DNA from: Chloroflexota bacterium
GTDB taxonomy: Bacteria > Chloroflexota > UBA11872
Direction: 5' to 3'
Length of the DNA: 64,000 nt
Assembly (NCBI GenBank): GCA_022821645.1
Contig: JAJEDE010000015.1
Span: 186,001-250,000, forward strand
The position numbers and the translations under genes are program-made. Shown here one piece after another: positions 17,234 through 25,440 of this stretch; within the stretch, counting starts at the first letter, position 1; the number at the start of each line of letters is the position of its first letter. Under the pieces are notes generated by a model. The model worked only from the letters and a program-made list of their open reading frames with translations. It was not told where the DNA came from and searched no databases.

Positions 17234-17475
17234 GTGCGTTGACGGTCGAATCTCTGGAGAGAATCACGTTTGATCCGGCTGTCATGGGCGGCAAGGCCTG
17301 CATCCGCGGAATGCGAGTCACGGTCGGAACGGTGGTGGGTCTGTTGGCGTCTGGGCGTTCCCACGCCGAAATCCTTCACGCCTACCCCTACCTCGAGCAG
17401 GAAGACATCCGCCAGGCCCTCGCGTACGCCGCCTGGCGGCTGCAGGAGCGCGAGGTCCCCCTCTCCACGTCGTGA
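17230..17475 (+). CDS. DUF433 antitoxin-like protein
   Basis: 81-residue protein of the DUF433 family: ERITFDPAVMGGKACIRGMR, VTVGTVVGLLASGRSHAEIL and PYLEQEDIRQALAYAAWR are all there in order. DUF433 proteins are helix-turn-helix antitoxins paired with DUF5615 PIN-like toxins. The apparent start is TTG 17230, overlapping the previous stop. Its own TGA overlaps the GTG start of the toxin frame (GTGA), the usual coupling, but the toxin is truncated. Confidence 0.8.
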   Translation: MSALTVESLERITFDPAVMGGKACIRGMRVTVGTVVGLLASGRSHAEILHAYPYLEQEDIRQALAYAAWRLQEREVPLSTS

Positions 17476-17513
17476 GGCCAAGGCTCCTCCTTGACATGAG
17501 CCTTTCCCCTCTC
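17472..17513 (+). pseudogene. 5' stub of a DUF5615 PIN-like toxin
   Basis: The first 13-14 codons encode VRPRLLLDMSLSPL, the conserved start of DUF5615 toxins including the first active-site Asp (LLLDMSLSP). Right after, the sequence becomes a C/T-rich repeat (CTCTCGTCCCCG and on) that is also present at 15894. The rest of the toxin is gone. The junction has short identity with the toxin reading CTTTCCCCTCTCGTC, pointing to recombination at microhomology. Confidence 0.7.
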
Positions 17514-17570
17514 GTCCCCGACTTATCTCACTACTCTTCCCTCTCCCCTTTCCCCTTGTCCAGTCCGGGT

Positions 17571-17674
17571 GGACACATTCCCAGTCCGAGTGGACACATT
17601 TGGGGTGATCTGCCCCGAAAAGTGGACACATTTGGCCGAAAACGGGACACATCCGGGCAAAAACTGGACACCTG
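17571..17674. repeat. Helically phased GGACACAT direct repeats
   Basis: GGACACAT or a one-base variant starts at 17571, 17592, 17624, 17645 and 17666, spaced 21, 32, 21 and 21 bases, that is two or three DNA turns each. The first two copies share a longer unit, CCAGTCCG(G/A)GTGGACACATT (starting near 17560 and 17581). A weaker sixth copy may start near 17689. It lies in a stretch (17514-18108) with no supported gene and could be a protein-binding array. Confidence 0.6.
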
Positions 17675-17699
17675 GCCCAAAACACGGTGAACACCTGCG

Positions 17700-18108
17700 C
17701 GGGCCAACGGACGCCCCGCAATCCAAGCCGTCCCAGCCCCCAGACACCATTCGGAACACCACGACCCACAACCCCGTCGCCCCCCGCCTTGCCTTTCGTA
17801 ATCACACGGTGTACAATGAGCGCCCATACCCATAGCTCGCCCCTCGGAGCTTCCCGTTCACATGGTCCTCGTCCGCCTGCCATTCCTCCTTCTCTGCCTG
17901 CTGACTCGCCTCATCTTTCCGGCGCCCCCACCCCGCCGCGGCCTCGCCCAGCCATGTCCGCGCCCGCGCACGGCCACCCGCTGTCCCGCTCCCCGTCCCA
18001 CGCTCCCATCAACCCCCTCGGCCCCCCGCCACGCCCCAGCCGCGCCGGTCTCGCATCCCCGGTCTGCCGCCCGCGAAACTCCCGAATCTCCCCCAAAAAA
18101 CCGGCCAA
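17700..18108. other. Gene-free GC-rich intergenic stretch
   Basis: Continuous open frames exist on both strands but all have Pro/Arg/Ser-rich, non-protein-like translations typical of GC-rich noncoding DNA. No gene, RNA or known element is recognised. Confidence 0.4.
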
Positions 18109-18160
18109 AACCGTCTCTCGCCAGCCCGACCCATAAGGGTCGGGCTGGCGAGAGACGGTT
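18109..18160. repeat. Perfect 24-bp inverted repeat
   Basis: Arms 18109-18132 and 18137-18160 are perfectly complementary over 24 bases, with loop ATAA; the left arm begins AACCGTCTCTCGCCAGCCCG. It is far longer than a normal terminator stem and has no T-run on either side (CCCCC follows on the plus strand, TTTTGG on the other). It lies 113 bp before the DUF418 gene. It may be a miniature mobile element, a cruciform or a two-way terminator. Confidence 0.75.
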
Positions 18161-18272
18161 CCCCCTTCATCCCCCGCTGCGCGCCCAGGCTGAGACCGGC
18201 GATACTCGCCAAACCACCCACGGCACGGCCATGACCGCCGCAGCCAACACACGCAAGCGCAGAGCCTGACCA

Positions 18273-19436
18273 ATGCCTGAAACACGTCAGCAAACCAAAG
18301 CCGCACCAGTCGCCGAATCAGCCCGCATCACCAGTCTCGACCTGATTCGCGGCGTGGCGGTGCTGGGCATTCTGCTGATGAACGTCGTGCACTTCGGGTT
18401 CGGACGCGTGCCCTACCTCAACCTCAGCGCAGGCGGTTCGGAGTCCTGGTTGGACTGGGTCGTGGGCATTGGCGGCGAGATCTTCGTCGACCAGAAGTTC
18501 ATGGGGGTTTTCTCGCTGCTCTTCGGCGCCGGGATCCTGCTGTTCATCGAACGAGCCGAGGCCAAAGGCGGTCGTCCCGTCCGGCTGAACCTCTGGCGGA
18601 ATGCCCTGCTGCTGGGCATCGGCATCCTGCACAGCCTGCTGTGGGAAGGCGACGTGTTGATCGTCTATGCCGTATCGGCCCTGTTCCTGATCGCCCTGCG
18701 GAGGCTCCCGGGCCCCTGGCTGATCGGCGTAGGCGCAAGCGTCTTCCTGCTTTCCGTCCCCGTGCTGCTGGTGAATCAAGCCGTCACCAACGCAACCGAC
18801 ATCGCGCTCAGCGGCGTTTGGACGCCCTCCCGGGGAGACGAAATCGATGCCGCCGGACTCAACGGCGCCGTGCTGGGACTCTCACTCTTCGGCTATTTCC
18901 TGCGCGGCCTTGGCGTGATCCTGATGGGCGCCGGCCTCTACCGCCTGGGCTTCATGCAGGGCGACTGGTCGGCCAGGACGTATCGGGTGGTGGCGGGCGT
19001 TGGCCTTGGCGTCGGCCTGCCGCTGGCCGCGCTTGGGGCGCTTATCACGGCGCTGGGCGACTATTCCAGGGACGTGGCGTTCATCGGCCAGGTCCCCAAC
19101 ACGCTCGGCACGATTCCGGCCTCGCTGGGCTATATGAGCCTGATCGTTCTCTGGAATCGAGGCCTGGACAGCGCCCTGAAACAGCGCTTCCGAGCCGTTG
19201 GCCGGATGGCCCTGACCAACTACCTGACGCAAACGGTGCTGGGAGTGCTGATTCTCACGCTACTGCTGAGCGATCTCTCCGTAAATCGGGCCGGCCTCCT
19301 GCTCTTCGTCCTGGCCGTCTGGGCGTTGCAACTCTGGTGGTCGCAAGCCTGGATGCAACGCTTCCGCTTCGGTCCGGCGGAATGGCTCTGGCGCGTGGCG
19401 ACCTACCGGCGAGACCAGCCCCTGCGCCGGGCGTGA
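18273..19436 (+). CDS. DUF418 family membrane protein
   Basis: 387-residue integral membrane protein of the YeiB/DUF418 group. The N-terminal LDLIRGVAVLGILLMNV is the family hallmark, and DUF418 proper occupies the C-terminal part (MALTNYLTQTVLGVLI). About ten hydrophobic spans can be counted. A transport or acyl-transfer role has been suggested for relatives but none is established. Single gene, convergent with the SDR gene. Confidence 0.85.
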   Translation: MPETRQQTKAAPVAESARITSLDLIRGVAVLGILLMNVVHFGFGRVPYLNLSAGGSESWLDWVVGIGGEIFVDQKFMGVFSLLFGAGILLFIERAEAKGGRPVRLNLWRNALLLGIGILHSLLWEGDVLIVYAVSALFLIALRRLPGPWLIGVGASVFLLSVPVLLVNQAVTNATDIALSGVWTPSRGDEIDAAGLNGAVLGLSLFGYFLRGLGVILMGAGLYRLGFMQGDWSARTYRVVAGVGLGVGLPLAALGALITALGDYSRDVAFIGQVPNTLGTIPASLGYMSLIVLWNRGLDSALKQRFRAVGRMALTNYLTQTVLGVLILTLLLSDLSVNRAGLLLFVLAVWALQLWWSQAWMQRFRFGPAEWLWRVATYRRDQPLRRA

Positions 19437-19452
19437 GGCCGCAAACGCGGAC

Positions 19453-20223
19453 CTACCAGACGGTGAACCCGCCGTCCACGATCAGGTCGTGGCCAGTGAC
19501 ATAGGAGGCGGCGTCGGAGGCCAGGAAGACGGCGGCCCCTTGCAGTTCCTCCACCTCGGCCATGCGGCCCAGGGGCGTGTCGCGATTCCAGATCGGCTGG
19601 GCCTCGCGGGTGCGCGGGGCGTCGGCCATCTCGGTGCGGGTGTAGCCCGGACTCAGCGAGTTGACCCGCACCCCATGCGGCGCCCACTCCGCGGCCATCG
19701 ACTTGGAGAGCTGCACCAGCGCGGCCTTGGACGAGTTGTAGTGCGACTGCGGCTGCGGCCGGTTGGTGATCCGAGCCGAAATCGACGCTAGGTTGATGAT
19801 CGAGCCGCGTCCCGCGCCAATCATCACGCGGGCCTCGGCCTGCGAACAGAGAAACGCGCCCTTGACGTTGGTGTCGTAGATCCAGTCCCAGTCCTCTTCG
19901 GACATTCCGGCCGCGTCCACCCAGTTGTTCACGCCGGCGTTGTTGCAGGCAATGTCCAGCCGGCCCCAGGCATCCGCGATCCGGTCGACCAGGGAGTCGA
20001 CCTCATCCGCCTTCGTCACGTCAGCCGTCAGCGCCAGGGCACGCTGGCCCGTGTCCTCGATGGCGGCAGCCGTGCTGTCCAGCGTTTCCTGCGTGCGCCC
20101 ACAAACGGCCACATCGGCCCCAGCCTCCGCAAACCCAATCGCCAGCGCCTTCCCAATCCCGGTTCCGCCGCCTGTAACCAAGGCGGTCCGACCAGCCAGG
20201 CTGAATTGATCCAGGACACCCAT
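19453..20223 (-). CDS. Short-chain dehydrogenase/reductase (SDR)
   Basis: 256-residue classical SDR, NAD(P)-dependent. Cofactor motif TGGGTGIG (17-24), structural NNAG (94-97), catalytic Ser in NLASISA (about 147), Tyr162 and Lys166 in YNSSK. The end (ASYVTGHDLIVDGGFTVW) is typical of gluconate 5-dehydrogenase/3-ketoacyl-reductase-like members. In this neighbourhood a sugar or sugar-acid alcohol is a likely substrate. It precedes two small lipoprotein genes read on the same strand. Confidence 0.93.
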   Translation of the reverse strand: MGVLDQFSLAGRTALVTGGGTGIGKALAIGFAEAGADVAVCGRTQETLDSTAAAIEDTGQRALALTADVTKADEVDSLVDRIADAWGRLDIACNNAGVNNWVDAAGMSEEDWDWIYDTNVKGAFLCSQAEARVMIGAGRGSIINLASISARITNRPQPQSHYNSSKAALVQLSKSMAAEWAPHGVRVNSLSPGYTRTEMADAPRTREAQPIWNRDTPLGRMAEVEELQGAAVFLASDAASYVTGHDLIVDGGFTVW

Positions 20224-20281
20224 TTGCCAACCTCAGACCAGAGACACCGCCGTCGCCAGCGGCGTGCGCAAGCCTACGAGC

Positions 20282-20518
20282 CTAGCTGCCTCCGCCGGCG
20301 GGGGTTGCCTGCTGGCTCTCGCGTTCGGCCTGTTCGGCGAGGGCTTGCTGGCGGAGCTTCTCGCGCTCTTCCTCACTCATGTAGTCGTCGCTGCTGGGGC
20401 GCTGCTTGGGAAAGGCGTAGCCGCCGGGGGCGTCAACCCGGCTGCCGCAAGCGCCCAGGGCCGTCAGCCCGAGCAGGGCGACGGGCGCGAATCTCAGGAT
20501 GTTCCGACGTGACGTCAT
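20282..20518 (-). CDS. Small lipoprotein, copy 1
   Basis: 78 residues: SRR-N-I-L-R followed by a hydrophobic segment and a lipobox-like LTALGAC, so probably exported (twin-arginine-like) and lipid-anchored at the Cys. The mature part is only about 54 residues, with APGGYAFPK and a charged EEEREKLRQQALAEQAER helix. A paralogue lies immediately upstream on the same strand. Function unknown. Confidence 0.65.
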   Translation of the reverse strand: MTSRRNILRFAPVALLGLTALGACGSRVDAPGGYAFPKQRPSSDDYMSEEEREKLRQQALAEQAERESQQATPAGGGS

Positions 20519-20536
20519 TGGACTGACTTCGGCTCG

Positions 20537-20761
20537 TTAGCTACCGGTTTGGGGAGTCGGAGTGTAGCCAGCGGCGGCCTGCGCTTGCAGTTTGGCGCGC
20601 TCCTCTTCGGAGATGTAGTACTGATGCCCGTCCCCAACCCTGGGGAAACTGTACCCCCCAGGTGCGTCGGCATCCGAGCCGGCGCACGCGACGCCCGTCC
20701 CGGCGCCCAGGGCGACCAGCGCCACAGGCGCAAGACGAATGAGGTGACGCCTGGAGATCAC
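20537..20761 (-). CDS. Small lipoprotein, copy 2
   Basis: 74 residues from GTG 20761, chosen because it lines up with copy 1 (V-I-SRRHLIRLAPVAL versus M-T-SRRNILRFAPVAL). Signal segment ends in GVAC. Shared mature motifs are DAPGGYSFP and a YISEEERAKLQ helix. The two genes are 18 bp apart and arose by tandem duplication. A longer TTG-started frame to 20788 is less likely. Confidence 0.6.
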   Translation of the reverse strand: MISRRHLIRLAPVALVALGAGTGVACAGSDADAPGGYSFPRVGDGHQYYISEEERAKLQAQAAAGYTPTPQTGS

Positions 20762-20898
20762 GGCTTGAGTCCAACGGCCAGTCGCCAATAGTACCCCGAT
20801 TCACCGGAGCGGCGGACTATAGGTCGGCCGACATGTGCGAGTACGCGATTCCCTGGCCCGCTAGACCGACGCGCAATGCCGCCGCGCTCAGCGAGGCC

Positions 20899-21357
20899 TC
20901 AACTCCACAGCCGATCGGCGGCTACGGCAATGGCGACCGCGGTACCCACCGAGCCGATCATCAAGCCGATCATCCACCTGATCAGGCGCGACTCAAGCGA
21001 GTGCAGGTCCGCCTTGGTGGCGTAGTGGGTCACAATCTCGGTGCGTAGCAAGCTCATTTCGAGGCGGAAGTCATCCCGCGTTTGGCTCATCTCGGCCCGG
21101 AGTTCTTCCCGCGTCTGGCTCAACTCAGCGCGGAACTCATCCCTGACACTTCGAATCTCTTCCCGTGTCTGGGTCAGCCCGGCCAGAAAGTCCTCGCGAG
21201 TCCGGCTGAGTTCAGCCCGGAACTCATCCCGCGTCCGGCTCTCCTCAGCACGGAACTCCGCCTGTGTCCGGCCCAACTCGGCTCGAAACTCGTCCTGCGT
21301 CCGGTTCAACTCGAACCGCAACTCGTCCTGTGTGATTGGGTGCGCGTCAATCGTCAC
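20899..21357 (-). CDS. Coiled-coil protein with C-terminal membrane span
   Basis: 152 residues from GTG 21357 (CAGGG and AAGGA upstream). The bulk is an 11-residue repeat of the form R-T-(Q/R)-(D/E)-E-F-R-A-E-L-(S/G), about nine copies, which builds a long right-handed coiled coil. Then comes ATKADLHSLESRLIRW and one membrane helix (MIGLMIGSVGTAVAIAVA). The build resembles DUF1640/CCDC90-type proteins. The repeats are also visible in DNA as 33-bp units. Divergent from the Gfo/Idh gene at 21631. Confidence 0.7.
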   Translation of the reverse strand: MTIDAHPITQDELRFELNRTQDEFRAELGRTQAEFRAEESRTRDEFRAELSRTREDFLAGLTQTREEIRSVRDEFRAELSQTREELRAEMSQTRDDFRLEMSLLRTEIVTHYATKADLHSLESRLIRWMIGLMIGSVGTAVAIAVAADRLWS

Positions 21358-21630
21358 GTCCCTGATTCCTTTGTACGCCGGGCGATCACCCGGCATCTCG
21401 GCGGCTGGACTCGAGATCCGGGTCGCAGCCACGTCGGTACCAAGCGCGTCCCACCCTTGGCACGGCTGGGCCGCTTGACGCGCATTCAGATCATAGCCGT
21501 CGTTGCGGAGGGTCCGCCGCCTTTTGGGGCCGCTCGCCGGTGCGCTCAGGGAATCGTCAGCGTTCGGAATTGACGCCCATGCGCGTGGCTGGCACGGTCC
21601 GCATGGCTGCTCGCCGAGGTACCCGCCAGG

Positions 21631-22680
21631 ATGTTGCGAGTTGGAATGATCGGCCTGGGCGGCATCGCCCGTTCTCACGCCCAGGGCATCGCCGAGTTGG
21701 ACGACGTGGAGATCGTGGCCTGCGCCGACCTGATCGAGTCGACGCGCGCCGAGTACATGGACGCCTACGACGTCCCGAAGGGCTACGCGTCGCACACCGA
21801 ACTGCTGGAGGATCCCGACATCGACGCCGTGGGCGTGGTGCTGGGTCATCACCTGCACCACCGGCTGAGCGTGGATGCGCTGAACGCCGGCAAGCACGTG
21901 CTGGTGGAGAAGCCGATGGCGCTGACGCTGGAGCAGTGCGACGAGATGATCGCGGCCGCCCACGCCAATGGCGTGAAGCTGATGGTGGGCCTGACCAACC
22001 ACTTCTTGCCGGTGAACATCAAGGCGAAGGAGATCCTGGACTCAGGCGAACTGGGGCCGCTGATCACCATCGTCAGCTACATGTCCAAGAACTGGAACCA
22101 CGCCAGCCGGCGTCCCCAGTACCGCAGCCGCTATCACGGCGGCGGCATGTGGCTGAGCAACGGGGTGCACGTGGTGGACCGGGTGACCTGGTTCATGGGC
22201 TCGCAGGCGGCATCGGTGTCGGCCTCGATCGGCACGCGGGCGCACTACCAGGCCGGCGACGACTCGGCCACGGCCTTTATCCGCTACAAGAACGGGCTGG
22301 CCGGGGTGGCGGTGTCGGTGGGCTTTGCCGACGGCGGACCGATCCACGACACGCACGTTATCTGCGCCAACGGCAGCCTGAAGTTTGCGCACAGCGCCTC
22401 GGGCCGCGGCCTCTGGATCGGCAAAAACAACTCCTGGGACGAAGTGGAGTACGACTACTGGCCGCAGAACATGCGGCTGGAGTGGGGACGCTTTGCCGAG
22501 GCCATCGCACAGGACATCGAGAGCCCGGTGCCCGGCGAGTACGGCCGTCACATCATGGAGATCCTGCTGGCCGCGGAGACCTCGGAGCTCAGCCGCAGCG
22601 AAGTCCTGCTGGATTCGGGCGAGAGCTGGAACTCGCAGGCCGCCGGCGAGCCCGTGCAGATTCAGCACGGCTGGGTGTAG
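21631..22680 (+). CDS. Gfo/Idh/MocA family oxidoreductase
   Basis: 349-residue dehydrogenase with canonical Rossmann GLGGIA (8-13) and EKP motif (93-95). The central segment GGGMWLSNGVHVVDRV corresponds to the substrate-binding GGG..D.G.H. region. First gene of an operon with an aldo/keto reductase starting 4 bp after its stop, which suggests successive redox steps on a sugar or cyclitol. Exact substrate unknown. Confidence 0.93.
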   Translation: MLRVGMIGLGGIARSHAQGIAELDDVEIVACADLIESTRAEYMDAYDVPKGYASHTELLEDPDIDAVGVVLGHHLHHRLSVDALNAGKHVLVEKPMALTLEQCDEMIAAAHANGVKLMVGLTNHFLPVNIKAKEILDSGELGPLITIVSYMSKNWNHASRRPQYRSRYHGGGMWLSNGVHVVDRVTWFMGSQAASVSASIGTRAHYQAGDDSATAFIRYKNGLAGVAVSVGFADGGPIHDTHVICANGSLKFAHSASGRGLWIGKNNSWDEVEYDYWPQNMRLEWGRFAEAIAQDIESPVPGEYGRHIMEILLAAETSELSRSEVLLDSGESWNSQAAGEPVQIQHGWV

Positions 22681-22684
22681 CCCG

Positions 22685-23620
22685 ATGAGCGCACTGGAAC
22701 GACGCCGCCTGAGCCGGACCAACCTGTACCCGACCCGCCTGGCCCTGGGCGCGGCGCACATGGGCGGGATGGTGCACGCCATCACCATTCCCGAGGTGCG
22801 CGCCACGCTGCAGCGCATGTACGACCTGGGGGTGCGCTGCCTGGATACCTCGCCGCTCTACGGCAACAGCCAGGCGAATCTGGGCAAGGCCATGGAGGGC
22901 ATGGACCTGCCGGAGCTGCTGATCTCCACCAAGGTCGGCTCGCATCCAAGCCGGCAGTTCAGCTACAAGGCGGAGGACCTGCGCTGGTCGCTGGACGACA
23001 GTTCACGGCTGCTGGGTCGCCAGAAGCTCGACCTGGTGCTGATCCACGACCCGCCGACGATGGAGCCGATATTTGCTGCCGGCGACGGCTTCGACACGCT
23101 GGAGGCCTTGCGCGACGAGGGCCGCCTGGAAGCTATCGGGCTGGGCGTGCGCGACCTGGGCTTCCACCGCCAGGCCATCGACGCCGGGCGGGTGGACGCG
23201 ATCCTGACCTACGCCGACTACAGCCTGGTGCGCCAGACGGCCGCGCCGCTGATTCGCCACGCCAAGGCCAACGGGGTTGGCGTGATCCTGGGCTCGCCGC
23301 AGTTGCAGGGGCTGCTGGCGCACGGCGACCCGATGATCGCCCTGAAGGTCCGGCCAAGCCTCACCGACCTCTATCCGCCCGAGGACATCCAGGCCGCCCG
23401 CGACTGGTACGCCTGGTGCCGCGAGCGCCAGGTGGACCTGCGCCACCTCAACATGCGCTTCGTGCTGGCCAACGACGACATCGACGTGGTCCTGACCGGC
23501 GCGGCCTCGGCCTACGAGATGGAAACCAACGTCCGCGAAGCCACCTCAGCCATCCCGGCCGATATCTGGGCGGAGGCGCTGGAGCGGGTGGCGGAGTTGG
23601 AGGACAGGCGGGCCGGGTAG
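22685..23620 (+). CDS. Aldo/keto reductase
   Basis: 311-residue TIM-barrel NADP-dependent reductase. Catalytic tetrad visible: Asp54 and Tyr59 in LDTSPLYGNS, Lys83 in STKVGS and His in LVLIHDPP. The family resemblance is to L-fucose/D-arabinose 1-dehydrogenase-like members. The ATG at 22685 overlaps nothing and is 4 bp after the Gfo/Idh stop, so the two are translated together. Confidence 0.92.
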   Translation: MSALERRRLSRTNLYPTRLALGAAHMGGMVHAITIPEVRATLQRMYDLGVRCLDTSPLYGNSQANLGKAMEGMDLPELLISTKVGSHPSRQFSYKAEDLRWSLDDSSRLLGRQKLDLVLIHDPPTMEPIFAAGDGFDTLEALRDEGRLEAIGLGVRDLGFHRQAIDAGRVDAILTYADYSLVRQTAAPLIRHAKANGVGVILGSPQLQGLLAHGDPMIALKVRPSLTDLYPPEDIQAARDWYAWCRERQVDLRHLNMRFVLANDDIDVVLTGAASAYEMETNVREATSAIPADIWAEALERVAELEDRRAG

Positions 23621-23660
23621 CCGGATAGGGTCGCCGAAACGCCGCGAGTCGGAATGGCCG

Positions 23661-23987
23661 CTACTGGTTGAACCCTCGCACCCGTACACGCTTGTTGGTG
23701 TCGGCGGTTGTGGCCTTGACGGTGGCCATATCTGCCATGAGCGTTGCGACGTTTGATTCGAGCGCTGCAACCCTTGATTCGAGCGTTGCAACGCTGGACA
23801 CGAGCGTTTCGACGGTAGATGCGAGCATTTCGACGGTAGATTCGAGCGTTGCGACCCTCGATTCGAGCATCGCGAGGCGCTGATCCATGCGTTCCAAGAT
23901 ATGCAGGACGCTGTTCATCGTGTCGTCGTCTGAATGAGCGCGCTGCTCAAGTCGCGTAACGCGAGCTTCAATCGTCGTCGCGGACAT
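23661..23987 (-). CDS. Coiled-coil repeat protein
   Basis: 108 residues. The centre is a run of heptads of the type V-A-T-L-E-S-(R/T/N), about nine copies, giving a parallel coiled coil; no membrane span or signal is seen. ATG 23987. Similar short coiled-coil genes of unknown role are frequent in this kind of genome. The DNA repeats at 23720-23880 are its heptads, not a separate element. Confidence 0.6.
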   Translation of the reverse strand: MSATTIEARVTRLEQRAHSDDDTMNSVLHILERMDQRLAMLESRVATLESTVEMLASTVETLVSSVATLESRVAALESNVATLMADMATVKATTADTNKRVRVRGFNQ

Positions 23988-24198
23988 GGTCCAGGCTCCT
24001 CGACTGGGCCCGCCCGGACACCCTTAACTCTTGGCTCAAGAGTAGCATCGTCGGACTTGCAGAGAGCGCCAGCCATCTCCACAGTGACTTGCCCTTGGCG
24101 CACGAGGTGAACCCAGCCGCCCGCCGGGCGCCAGGGCCGAATCCCCGCAGTTCCTGACCGAAATCCGTGAGCCGACGGGTGAGACGTCGGCTTCGGAC

Positions 24199-25341
24199 CT
24201 ACTGATCCACCACCGCCCCATCGGCCCCTAGCCGCGTGTGGATTTCGCGGGCTTTGTAGGGGGCGTTCTGGGCGGCGTCGGGTTTGAGGGTGACGCCGAT
24301 GCCGGGGCGGTCGGTGAGGCGGATGTAGCCCTCGCCATCGTGCGGGTGGATGCCCTCCACCATGGCGCTCTTGGGCGGCACGGTCTCGCCGAGCGGAAGC
24401 TCCTGGAGCGCGAAGTTGGGCACCGCGGCGGCCACCTGCAGGCAGGCCGCCGTGCTCACCGGACTCAGCGGGTTGTGCGGCACCACGCCCACGTGCCGTG
24501 CCTCGGCCAGCGCGGCGACCTTCTTGCTGCCCGTGATTCCGCCCACCATGCACACGTCGGGCCGCACGTACTGCACCGCGTCGCGGCGCAGGCACATGTC
24601 GAACTCCCAGATGGAGCTGAAGCGCTCGCCGGTGGCGATGGGGATGTTGATCTTGGAGGCCACGTAGGCCATCTCGTCCAGGTTGTCCGGCGTGACCGGG
24701 TCCTCGAAGAAGTAGGGGGTGTACTTCTCGATGGCGCGACCAAGCTGGACGGCCTCGGTGGGAGTCATGCGGCGGTGGATTTCGACGCACAAGTCCACCT
24801 CGTTGCCGGCGGCTTCGCGGTAGAGCCGCACGGCCTCGGTGGCGTCCTCGATCTTGTCGACGTGGGTTTTGAAATAGACCACGTCGCGTTCTTCGTCCAG
24901 GAAGGGCGAGAGGTGGCCGACCGCCGTGTAGCCCTCTTTTCGCGCGTTGGCAACGCCCTGCACCAGGGCTTCGCGGGTGTCGCCGAGGACGTGGTAGTAG
25001 ACCCGGCAGCGGTCGCGCACGTGGCCGCCGAGCAACTGGTAGACGGGGACTTCGAAGTACTTGCCGGCGATGTCCCAGAGCGCGATGTCGATGGCGCTGA
25101 GCGCGCCCATCACCGCCGCGCCGCGGAAGTGGCTCCAGCGGTACATGTACTGCCAGTGGTGCTCGATCCGCAGCGGATCCTCACCGATCAGATAGCGGCC
25201 CATCTTCTCGATGGCGGCGGCCGAGGCTTCCAGGAAGCCCCAGGAGCCTGACTCGCCCAGGCCCACCAGCCCGTTGTCCGTATGCACCTGCACCAGCAGG
25301 TATTGGTCCAGGAACAGCGGTTCGACTTTGGTGATTTGCAT
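24199..25341 (-). CDS. Enolase-superfamily dehydratase, third paralogue
   Basis: 380-residue mandelate racemase/galactonate dehydratase family protein, clearly more distant from copies A and B. Likely ligands Glu188 (VEIHR), Glu213 (FFEDP) and Glu239 (GER), with His289 in VPHNPLSP. Start at ATG ending 25341 (MQITKVEPLFLDQYL); the frame extends further upstream without support. It is divergent from an MDR dehydrogenase 99 bp away, suggesting shared control. A small stem (24170-24176 with 24186-24192) lies just after the stop and may help termination. Confidence 0.9.
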   Translation of the reverse strand: MQITKVEPLFLDQYLLVQVHTDNGLVGLGESGSWGFLEASAAAIEKMGRYLIGEDPLRIEHHWQYMYRWSHFRGAAVMGALSAIDIALWDIAGKYFEVPVYQLLGGHVRDRCRVYYHVLGDTREALVQGVANARKEGYTAVGHLSPFLDEERDVVYFKTHVDKIEDATEAVRLYREAAGNEVDLCVEIHRRMTPTEAVQLGRAIEKYTPYFFEDPVTPDNLDEMAYVASKINIPIATGERFSSIWEFDMCLRRDAVQYVRPDVCMVGGITGSKKVAALAEARHVGVVPHNPLSPVSTAACLQVAAAVPNFALQELPLGETVPPKSAMVEGIHPHDGEGYIRLTDRPGIGVTLKPDAAQNAPYKAREIHTRLGADGAVVDQ

Positions 25342-25440
25342 GAATGCTCCAGGTACGCGCCGGGAGCCTGCATCGTACGCGCCCCGAGCGGCTGTGGCAG
25401 GCTGCCAGTGCTCGGATGGCAGCCCAAGGCGGCCGGTCGC

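Noticed and set aside
17470..18270. Several overlapping frames of 70-260 codons on both strands
   Set aside because: Pro/Ser/Arg-rich or Gly/Arg-rich translations of skewed noncoding DNA; only the 14-codon toxin stub is supported.
21041..21330. 33-bp tandem repeats with frames on the plus strand
   Set aside because: Codons of the 11-residue coiled-coil repeat on the minus strand; the plus-strand frames are shadows.
23720..23880. Repeated TTCGAGCGTTGC-type words on the plus strand
   Set aside because: Heptad codons of the coiled-coil protein at 23661-23987, not an independent repeat.
24170..24192. Seven-base inverted repeat after the third enolase-family gene
   Set aside because: Could be a terminator but short, with a nine-base loop and no T-run; not listed as a separate feature.
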